Assembly (NCBI RefSeq): GCF_018861735.1
Contig: NZ_JAHLEB010000006.1
Location: forward strand, 1 to 64,000
Length of the DNA: 64,000 nucleotides
From: Clostridium lacusfryxellense
Lineage (GTDB): Bacteria; Bacillota; Clostridia; Clostridiales; Clostridiaceae
Direction of reading: 5' to 3'
The position numbers and the translations under genes were made by a program. Below, piece by piece: positions 52,015 to 60,500 of this stretch; positions within the stretch are counted from its first letter, which is position 1; every line of letters begins with the position of its first letter. Under the pieces are notes generated by a model. That model did no database searches, was not told where the DNA came from, and was given only the letters and a program-made list of their open reading frames with translations.

Positions 52015-53322
52015 TTAAATACAAATTCTGATTTTTGCTATTCTTCTTTCTTTAACTTCCTCTATTTTAAATATTACATTCCCATATTCTATAGTTTTGT
52101 TTTCATTTTTCTTTGGAATACGTCCCAAAAGACTAATTAAAAACCCTCCTATTGTGTTATATTGCTCTGATACTAAGTTTAAATCTAAATGATCATTTAA
52201 TTCATCTATTGAAAGTAATCCGTCAACTATATAAGTATTATTATCAACTTTCCTTATTTCAGGTTCGTCATCATCATATTCATCTTCAATATTCCCCATA
52301 ACTTCTTCTATGAGGTCTTTAATAGTAACTACACCTGAAAATCCACCATATTCGTCTATAAGCACAGCCATATGATTTTTAGATCTTTTTAACTCTTTAA
52401 ACAATACATCTATATTTTTACTTTGATAAACAAGATAAGGTGATTGTAATATATTCTTAATCTCTACATTTTCAAAGCCATGTAAACGCGCCTCTGATAT
52501 AAAATCTTTCATGTGAAGTATTCCTACAATATTATCAACATCACCGTCAAATACTGGCACTCTTGAATATTTTTCTTCTAATAACTCATCTAAGAATTCA
52601 GAAGTAGGATCATTTATATCAATTAAAAACACTTCAGTTCTTGGAGTCATAATTTCTCTAGCTGATTTATCATCAAACTCGATAATATTATTTATCATTT
52701 TTTTCGCAGTCTCATTTAGAGCGCCGCGTTCTTGACCTATTTGTATAATTGATTTTATTTCCTCTTTTGATAGTTTCTCAACTATTTTCTTATTATTAAG
52801 ACCAGTAATCTTAACTAAAAGATTAGTGGAAGCTGATAACACCATTGCAAAAGGAACAACCATTTTAGATATATAGAGAATCGGTCTTACGCTAAACATT
52901 GCAACCGCTTGTGAGTTTTGTATTGCTATTCGCTTTGGAAATAATTCACCAAACACAAGTGTAATATACGATAATCCAATTATTATGCTAGCGAAAGCAA
53001 TTTGTGAGCTATAAGGTACATTCAAATTGTTTAAGTAAGCTGCAAAATCATCTGATATTCCCGAAGTTGCAATTGCAATAGAGAAAAAACCAGTAAGTGT
53101 AATTCCTATTTGAATAGTCGATAAAAATTTTGTTGGCTCTCCAATGAGCTTCACAAGTAGCATAGCTTTTTTATTGCCCTCTTCGGCAAGATGTTTAATT
53201 TTATTTTTATTTAGTGATATTATAGCCATCTGTGCTGATGCAAAAAAAGCATTCACCAGTGTCAAAATCGCAATTATTATAAATTGCACCATAATATTAT
53301 TGGGCGCGGGGTCTGGTTCCAT
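52015..53322 (-). CDS. CNNM/CorC family protein, copy 2, with an EPDP N terminus
   Basis: A 435-residue paralogue of the protein at 48692: CNNM domain (about 10-205), CBS pair (about 210-345) and CorC_HlyC domain (about 350-435). It starts MEPDPAPNNIM with AAGGAGG at ideal spacing before the ATG. This start is unlike other CNNM members I know, and like the EPDP peptide that destabilises ribosomes in enterobacterial mgtL. The codons for EPDPAP are locally GC-rich in an AT-rich genome. Function: Mg2+ export or sensing by family. Confidence 0.85.
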   Translation of the reverse strand: MEPDPAPNNIMVQFIIIAILTLVNAFFASAQMAIISLNKNKIKHLAEEGNKKAMLLVKLIGEPTKFLSTIQIGITLTGFFSIAIATSGISDDFAAYLNNLNVPYSSQIAFASIIIGLSYITLVFGELFPKRIAIQNSQAVAMFSVRPILYISKMVVPFAMVLSASTNLLVKITGLNNKKIVEKLSKEEIKSIIQIGQERGALNETAKKMINNIIEFDDKSAREIMTPRTEVFLIDINDPTSEFLDELLEEKYSRVPVFDGDVDNIVGILHMKDFISEARLHGFENVEIKNILQSPYLVYQSKNIDVLFKELKRSKNHMAVLIDEYGGFSGVVTIKDLIEEVMGNIEDEYDDDEPEIRKVDNNTYIVDGLLSIDELNDHLDLNLVSEQYNTIGGFLISLLGRIPKKNENKTIEYGNVIFKIEEVKERRIAKIRICI

Positions 53323-53457
53323 TAAAAATTCCTCCTTGTATATTAAAACATTTCATACTCTACATCATATCACAAAACTGATTGCTTTACTGATAATATG
53401 CAAATTAATAACTAATTATGTGTATTTTTTCATTTTTCCATTTTTTTTAAAATGACC

Positions 53458-53889
53458 TCATATATTATATTTATGCTTAAGTAGTTCTAATGATATATTA
53501 TGAAGTGCTGCAATTTGGTCAATGCTATAATCCGGATGTTCTAGCAATAATCCATTAGGTATAAGTAGTTCTGCTGCAAAGATAATAGCTTGGCGTTCAA
53601 ATTTACCCTTATCGCAAAATGTATGTTTTTGAACAAATATTATATTCACCTTACTGTGTAGCACAGCATGTCCAAGTTCATGAGCACAAACTATTCTCCT
53701 AGCTTCACTTCCAAGTTTATTATTAATATGAATAATTTTAACCTTAGGACATGACTGATAAAATCCATTAATATGTTTTCCTAAGTCCTCATACATAATT
53801 TTTATGTTTAGATACTCTGCTAATTCAAACGGATCATTTGTTTTATATTTTTTCATCATATGTTGTGCTATATCGCGTACATAATCCAA
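53458..53889 (-). CDS. ImmA/IrrE-family metallopeptidase
   Basis: A 143-residue zinc protease with HELGH (70-74) and a downstream FAAELLIP carrying the third ligand region. In mobile elements such as ICEBs1 ImmA cuts the paired repressor. The TTG start at 53889 is seven bases after GGGGGTG and removes an otherwise large overlap with the upstream XRE gene. It follows an XRE repressor by 19 bases, consistent with a repressor-antirepressor pair. Confidence 0.85.
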   Translation of the reverse strand: MDYVRDIAQHMMKKYKTNDPFELAEYLNIKIMYEDLGKHINGFYQSCPKVKIIHINNKLGSEARRIVCAHELGHAVLHSKVNIIFVQKHTFCDKGKFERQAIIFAAELLIPNGLLLEHPDYSIDQIAALHNISLELLKHKYNI

Positions 53890-53908
53890 ATAAAACACCC
53901 CCAAATTG

Positions 53909-54358
53909 TTATTTACTATTTCTATATTTCTTTGGCGTATATTTCTTCTTATTTGAAATTTTAGCATATTCGAGCCCTGCTTTTATAGATTTTGCTAAAA
54001 TTTCTAGATCTTCTTCATCTAATATATCCCCATCTAGCATAATTGCATCTTGAGATTTAATCATCTCTAATGTTTTATTTAGTAATTTACCAATGTCTCT
54101 TTCATTCTTCTGAGTTAAAATAGGCTCGTATTGATTTTCAGGTCCAACATTACGTACATCAGATCTGCCTAATAAATAGTCCATGGAAACTTCAAAGAGA
54201 TCTGCAAATCCTTGAAGTGCTGGATTTTCTGGAACTTGACTATCTTTTTCATATCTAGATATTGAACTTTTATTTAGGCTAAAGCTACTCGCAAGTTTAT
54301 CTTGAGTTAAGCCTCTTTGGAGTCTTAATTGCTTAAAACGTTCACCAAAGGTTGCCAT
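53909..54358 (-). CDS. XRE-family repressor
   Basis: A 149-residue repressor with an N-terminal HTH (about 5-62; RFKQLRLQRGLTQDKLASSF, KSSISRYEKDSQVPENP) and a helical C-terminal part with EDLEILAKSIKAGLEYA, a dimer or cleavage region. Followed closely by ImmA/IrrE, it is the likely substrate of that protease. GGAAGG precedes the ATG. It could regulate a mobile element; no integrase or excision gene is nearby. Confidence 0.88.
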   Translation of the reverse strand: MATFGERFKQLRLQRGLTQDKLASSFSLNKSSISRYEKDSQVPENPALQGFADLFEVSMDYLLGRSDVRNVGPENQYEPILTQKNERDIGKLLNKTLEMIKSQDAIMLDGDILDEEDLEILAKSIKAGLEYAKISNKKKYTPKKYRNSK

Positions 54359-54386
54359 AAAATCACCTTCCTATATATTTTTAGTA

Positions 54387-54809
54387 TTAATCTATATCAT
54401 TTTCAATGTCCTTTGCATATAATTTCTTAATACCTTTTTTAATAATAGTAAACAAACCATAAAGGACAAGATAAGTAGCGAAAAATGCAGTAAATCCCCA
54501 TAACCCTGCAATTATATCCGCAAATTCCATGTGCCCACGGTTTGTAATTTTTTGCATTATCTCAATTCCGAAAACAATAACTAAAAGCACAGTTGCTGTA
54601 TATATAAAAGATAATAACGAAATACTATATTTTGCTAAGGCCTTGAATACAGAGTTAACTACTAAATAAATAACCATACCAATAATACCTATTATAATAA
54701 AATGAAGCTCTTTGTCTGTAAATGTCACACCAAAGCTATCAAAAAAACTAGTAAGAAAATCATGTAATTCATTAATAATTGCAACAAGAAGTTTTAATAT
54801 TTCAACCAT
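54387..54809 (-). CDS. Four-helix membrane protein
   Basis: A 140-residue protein with four predicted membrane helices (about 4-22, 36-58, 63-85, 100-122), a Lys-rich tail and no recognised domain. It precedes the XRE and ImmA genes, 28 bases from the first, in the same direction. GGAGGT precedes the ATG. The operon-like order suggests a function linked to the pair, e.g. an immunity or sensing protein; this is inference. Confidence 0.65.
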   Translation of the reverse strand: MVEILKLLVAIINELHDFLTSFFDSFGVTFTDKELHFIIIGIIGMVIYLVVNSVFKALAKYSISLLSFIYTATVLLVIVFGIEIMQKITNRGHMEFADIIAGLWGFTAFFATYLVLYGLFTIIKKGIKKLYAKDIENDID

Positions 54810-55027
54810 ATGTTTCCACCTCCAAATCTTAACTAAGTATTTATATTCCCCTAAAATGCACCAATTGCTAGAACAGTATACTAATTATATCAAGAAGTTA
54901 ATATATTTACAATACGCTATAAAGATAATAAATCCATATGTGTTATATTTTGTTTGAACTAATAATACCTGGAGTTTTATACAAAACAGATTCATGCTTA
55001 AGCTTTTACAATTTCCTATTAACGTAC

Positions 55028-55059
55028 AAAAACTACTGGAATATATTCCAGTAGTTTCC
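55028..55059 (-). terminator. Terminator of the LCP gene
   Basis: AAACTACTGGAATA pairs with TATTCCAGTAGTTT with T-run on the minus strand. Confidence 0.8.
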
Positions 55060-55076
55060 TTGCACTAAATCATTTG

Positions 55077-56072
55077 TTATTTATTCTCAGGTTTTATATC
55101 TTGATAAATAAATTTATGAAGTTTATCTATAGTTGCCTCCATGTCAGCAACCAAAACTGATGCGCCAGATATTGTTTGTGCTGACCAGTCACCATCTGCT
55201 GGGAATCTTCCCTGCTCTAAGGTGGTTGATTTTGATGCTATTACTTTTGTTCCAAGCTTAACTATGTCCATACTACCCATGCTTGTCTCTGTAAGCGGTA
55301 GAAGCTCTGATACAACAGATGGGAACTTAGTTGCCCCTGTAGACTGAATCTTTGTGAGCATACTTGTGAGCACTGTTCTTTGCCTCTCTGTTCTCTTAAA
55401 ATCATCACCTTTTAAATAACGTATTCTTGTATATGCAACAGCTTGCATTCCATTTAAAGTCTGAGATCCCGAACGCTTAACTGTAGTCACTAATTTTTTC
55501 TCGATTTTAGCGGTTTCTTGCATATAACCATTAATTTTATCAACCTCATTCTGATCAACATCAACAGTTACTCCACCAATACTATTTATTATTTTTTCAA
55601 GGTTAAAAAAATCAACTGTTACGTAATTTCTAACATTTAAATTAAAATTTTCATTTAGAGTTCTTATTGCAAGTTGCGGACCACCGTAAGCATATGCACT
55701 ATTAATTTTTGTTTTACCATGCCCTTTTATAGTTACGTAGGTATCTCTCATAATAGAAGACATTTTTATTTTCTTATCTTTTGTATCTACGGAAAGTATT
55801 ATTATAGAATCCGAACGACTAGGTTCCTCTGTGTTTCTTGCATCAATTCCAAAGAATGCAATGTTTGTAATACCACTAGAATCTTCTGCTTCCGTAGTTG
55901 CTTTATCACTAATACCCAAATCCTCATTTGTATCTGAAATTTTCACAGTGTTTATTTTACTCAGCTGCCAAAATGTAAAAGCAAAAGCTCCTCCAAAAAT
56001 TAGTAGCGCAGCAACAAATAGACTTATAACAATCTTTTTCAATGGTTTATTTTTATTCCTATTTTTAGTCAT
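55077..56072 (-). CDS. LytR-CpsA-Psr (LCP) family ligase
   Basis: A 331-residue membrane protein that attaches anionic polymers such as teichoic acid or polysaccharide to peptidoglycan. One membrane helix (about 12-33) is followed by the LCP domain (about 72-240) with conserved RSDSIIILSVD, MSSIMRDTYV, NSAYAYGGP and the polyprenyl-phosphate-binding Arg residues. GGGG precedes the ATG. Single gene with terminator downstream. Confidence 0.9.
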   Translation of the reverse strand: MTKNRNKNKPLKKIVISLFVAALLIFGGAFAFTFWQLSKINTVKISDTNEDLGISDKATTEAEDSSGITNIAFFGIDARNTEEPSRSDSIIILSVDTKDKKIKMSSIMRDTYVTIKGHGKTKINSAYAYGGPQLAIRTLNENFNLNVRNYVTVDFFNLEKIINSIGGVTVDVDQNEVDKINGYMQETAKIEKKLVTTVKRSGSQTLNGMQAVAYTRIRYLKGDDFKRTERQRTVLTSMLTKIQSTGATKFPSVVSELLPLTETSMGSMDIVKLGTKVIASKSTTLEQGRFPADGDWSAQTISGASVLVADMEATIDKLHKFIYQDIKPENK

Positions 56073-56248
56073 ATTTTTCCCCTTTCCATATCGAATAGCT
56101 TAAAGCTAAAATATTATCTCACTTCTATCCTATCTGTATCCCCATCATATTTTATCATTTCTTTTCATCTTATGCACTATCTAACTAAATAATTTAATTA
56201 ATTTTAGTACTTAAACTACAATACACTACTATTATGAGTTAAACAATG

Positions 56249-57376
56249 TTAATTTGTAGCTAATCCTACAATTTTTACTGTTTCTCTTTTATTTATAGCT
56301 GATGTTCTAATCATAATCTTATGTTCTCCATCTAAATTGTCAGATATTAAACTTGAATTACTACCCTCAGACGTCGACTTAGTATCTATCTCACGTGCAA
56401 ACTTACCGTCAATATATACTTTGAATTTACCACCATTTACTTGGCTTAAGTAATGAATAATGGCAACTTCCTTAGTTGTATTAAATGTTAAACTGTCAAG
56501 AGCTTTACTTGAAGATAATATTCCTTCCAAAATAAATCCATTATTTAAATCTGGAGAATTATCAAAAACAAAGTTGTTTAATTTATTAGTATTATCGTAT
56601 AACACATTGTATTTAATATTTGTTTTTTTCTTAGATTCAACATTAGAATTAATAACCTTTAAAATTGTCTCTGCATACAATTTGTATCCTTTATCATTTG
56701 GTAGTTCTAAATCTTTCGATAGACTCTCATATTTATCCACTGAACTATTAAATGAAAGCATTGTATCAGCCTGTTGAAGGTTATATTGTTTTGAAAGTTC
56801 TGTTATAATATCTGAATAACTATTGCGCTCCCTAAATGAGCTTTCTATAATTGGTATTATTTCTATACTAGGATTAATTTTTTTAAGTTTAATTATAATC
56901 GACTCATAAAATACTCCGAACTGCTTTGGGGTCATGCTATACTGATCTTTTTGTCCAAAACACATAAATGCTACATCATATTTTTTAGTCAATTTAGCAC
57001 TGTTAAGTTCAACCCAAGCTCGTATTCCTGTTGTACTACCACCAGTAATTAAATCAGTTGTCATAGTGGATTTATATTTATCTTTAACATCGTTTATTAC
57101 TAAGTTAGACCATCTTTTGTCATTATTAGATGAACCAGCACTTTGGCTTATACTGTCCCCTATTATCAAAGCATTTATATCCTTGCTTTCAGAAAGGTTC
57201 TCATAAAAATTTAATTTTAAAATTTTAACATCATCTGCGCTACTTTTCTCTCTACGCTGTTGTGCTAAAACAATTAGTTCTTTTTCATTCTTATTTTCGC
57301 GAATAGCACCTACTCCAATACCATAAATTCCCACTATAATTAAAAGTATAGATAACCCAATTAAAATCTTTTTCAT
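56249..57376 (-). CDS. SGNH/GDSL-type esterase-like protein, membrane-anchored
   Basis: A 375-residue protein with an N-terminal helix (about 5-24) and an SGNH hydrolase domain (about 60-245). The nucleophile block IIGDSIS (about 66-72), FGQKDQY in the position of block III (Gln/Lys replacing the usual GxND) and a block V region (DKGYKLYAETIL) are visible; the usual C-terminal His is not clear, so activity is uncertain. The rest (about 260-375) is a beta-rich domain resembling a carbohydrate-binding jelly roll. The export signal suggests cell-surface esterase or acyl-binding protein. Confidence 0.7.
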   Translation of the reverse strand: MKKILIGLSILLIIVGIYGIGVGAIRENKNEKELIVLAQQRREKSSADDVKILKLNFYENLSESKDINALIIGDSISQSAGSSNNDKRWSNLVINDVKDKYKSTMTTDLITGGSTTGIRAWVELNSAKLTKKYDVAFMCFGQKDQYSMTPKQFGVFYESIIIKLKKINPSIEIIPIIESSFRERNSYSDIITELSKQYNLQQADTMLSFNSSVDKYESLSKDLELPNDKGYKLYAETILKVINSNVESKKKTNIKYNVLYDNTNKLNNFVFDNSPDLNNGFILEGILSSSKALDSLTFNTTKEVAIIHYLSQVNGGKFKVYIDGKFAREIDTKSTSEGSNSSLISDNLDGEHKIMIRTSAINKRETVKIVGLATN

Positions 57377-57525
57377 GTCATATCTCCCCTTAAATATAAA
57401 ATACCTACAAGCAATTATACTATTTTATTTAATATTTTACTATAATTATCCTAAAAACGCATAATGTTTTTATGAAAAGCGAAAAAAATCTTTTTAAATA
57501 TCTATGTGTGAAATATACCCGCGAA

Positions 57526-57561
57526 AAAAGCTACCAAAATATCTATTTTAGTAGCTTTCTT
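57526..57561 (-). terminator. Terminator of the M4 protease gene
   Basis: AAAGCTACTAAAAT pairs with ATTTTGGTAGCTTT, followed by a T-run on the minus strand. Confidence 0.8.
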
Positions 57562-57583
57562 CACATACTTTCACAATTCAATG

Positions 57584-60500
57584 TTATTTTTTTGAGTACC
57601 AAGGTCCATAATAATAACTTGCACTGCCATTATACCAAACATTATCATAAGTAAATTCATAGTTAATTCTTGACTTTGCATCATACCAAGTAGGATTGCC
57701 TTTAACTCTAAAGCAAACCCACCCTGAACTGCCAGTCGGAAATTCAATAGAAGTTATATCTTTAGCAGTTGTAGAATCTACCATCTGTAAGTTTCTATTA
57801 AAAACCGTAGAATCATTATCCAAAAGATTGCTTCCTGCGCTATATATTTTAAGCGGTGTTGGTCCATAATTTGTAATATAAAATATAACAACAGATGTAT
57901 ATGCATTTGTTTCAGACAATGACAATACTGAGTAATTTGGAGTATATTGCGCTCTAGACACAGCACTTACTGCCATAGAATAACCACTATATAATTTAGT
58001 AGTTCCAACAGTTCTATATGCTATGACTTTATAGTAATACGTTTTATTAGTGGTTAGTCCTGTATTATTATAACTTGTAGATGTAGTGGTTGATAGTAAA
58101 TTATAGGCACCTGCACTTGATGTTGACCTATAAATCATATATCCACTAGCACCACTTACTGCACTCCATGAAGTCTTAATACTATTATAAGAGGAAAGAA
58201 TGGCTTTCACGGATGCAGGCACTGAGAGAACAACTTTTGATAATACAACTGCACTATAGCTACTATATACTCTAGTATTTCCTACTGTAGTATATGCTCT
58301 TACCTTATAATAATACGTCCTTCCTGTTGTAAGACCTGTATTATTATATGATAATGCAGATGTTGTGCCTAATACTCTATAAGGCCCTGCACTTGATGAT
58401 GCTGTATAAACTTCATAACCACTAGCTCCACTGATTTTAATCCATGAGATATTGTTGCTGTTATAAGAACTTGACACTGCTTTCACAGAAGTCGGTATAG
58501 CAGGTATAGGTTTTGAACTTACTGTTGATGAAAAACCACCGTAAAGTTTAGAAGTTCCATTTGTATTATATGATCTAATTCTATAATAATAATTAGTATT
58601 TGTTGCAAGTCCAGTATTAATGTAACTTGTTGCCGTAGTAGATGTTACAAGCGAGTATGCACCAGTACTTGATGTTGATTTGTAAACCTCATATCCGTTA
58701 GCTCCACCAGAAGCAACCCAGCTTATCTTAATAGCGTTATATGATGTTGATATTGCATAAGCGTTTGTTGGTACTGATGGTATTGGTTTTGCTGATACTA
58801 CTGCGCTGCAGTTGCCAAGTACCTTTGTGCTCCCTACTATTTTAAAAGATCTTATTTTATAGAAATAAGCTATTCCTGTTTTAAGTCCTGCATTACTAAA
58901 CGCAAGTGTATTCGTTGAATTTACTAAACCGTATGTTCCTGCACTTGATGTAGATCTGTAAACTTCGTATCCACTTGCTTCCCTTACAATACCCCAGTTT
59001 ACCTTTATACTGTTATAAGATGATGAAACTGCTTTTGGACTTGCTGGCGTTGCGGGAACTGGTTTCGATGATACAACCGTACTATATAAACTATATACTT
59101 TTGTAGTTCCAATTGTTCTATAAACCATTATTTTATAGTAGTAAGTTTTTCCTGTTGATAATCCTGTATTTGTATATGACAAGGATGTTGTTGTGTTTAT
59201 TAAACTGTATATTCCCGTACTTGATATTGCTCTATATACTTGATAAGCAGATGCACCGCTTACTGCTCCCCAAGTTATCTTGTTGCTGTTGTAAGATGCA
59301 GAAACAGCATTAACCGAAATCGGTGCTAATGGTATAGGTTTCGCACTTACTATAGAAGAATAACCTCCATATATTCTTGTTGTTCCAACTGCTCTGTATG
59401 ATCTAACTTTGTAGTAATAAGTTGTAGCTATTGTAAGTCCTGTATCTATATACGTTGAGGCTGTAACCTCCCCTACTTTGCTATATGTTCCACTGTTTGA
59501 AGTCGATCTGTATATTTCATTGCCACTGGATCCGCTTACTACACCCCAGCTTATTTTTATACTGTTATAACCTGCTGATACAGCTACAGCACTTGCAGGT
59601 ACTGGTAAAACTGGTTTTGCACTAATTATTGATGAATAATTTCCATAATACTTAGTTGCCCATACTGTTTTATAGGCCCTCACTTTATAATAATAATTTG
59701 TACCTGTAATCAAGCTACTATTTATATAATTCAAAGAAGCTATTTCCCCTACTTTACTGTAGGTTCCACTGCTTGAAGTCGATCTGTATATCTCATATCC
59801 ACTAGCCCCAGTTACTGCACCCCAGCTTATCTTTATATTGTTATAGCCTGCTGATATTGCCTGTAACCCTATAGGTACTGCTGGCGCTTGAAATACTATA
59901 ATATTACAGCTTGATGTATACCCTCCATCAGCTGTCGTTATTTTTATTGTTGCTGTTCCAATTCCTAATGCTGTAACTTTCCCTGCACCATCGACTGAAG
60001 CAACTGATGAATTAGTACTTGACCATGTTGCGTTATTATTGAATGCATCCGCAGGTCTTACTGTTGCTCTAAGACTCGTTGATTCCCCTACTTTTAATCC
60101 CGCTGTTGTTTTATCTAAAATTACTCCTGTTACTGATTGTGTTACAGATACGCTGCAACTATCAGTGTATCCTCCATCTACAGTTCTTACCGTTATAGTT
60201 GCTGTTCCTTTTCCTACTGCAGTTACTTTACCTATACTATTAACAGTTGCAATGGAATCATTACTACTTAACCATGTTACATTTTTATTCGTTGCAACTG
60301 TTGGATTTATAGTTGCTACAAGAGTTATTGATTCACTTGTTTTTAATTCAGCATCTGATCTATTTAAGCTTATTCCAGTTACTTGCACACTCTGTACAGT
60401 TACATCACAAGTAGCTGTATATCCTCCATCAGCTGTAGTTACAGTTAATGTTGTTGTTCCATTTCTTACTGCGGTTACTTTCCCTGCATTATTAACAGTT

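Noticed and set aside
53890-53967. N-terminal extension of the ImmA gene overlapping the XRE gene
   Set aside because: A TTG at 53889 has GGGGGTG at ideal spacing and the extension is the antitoxin-like gene's own end in another frame.
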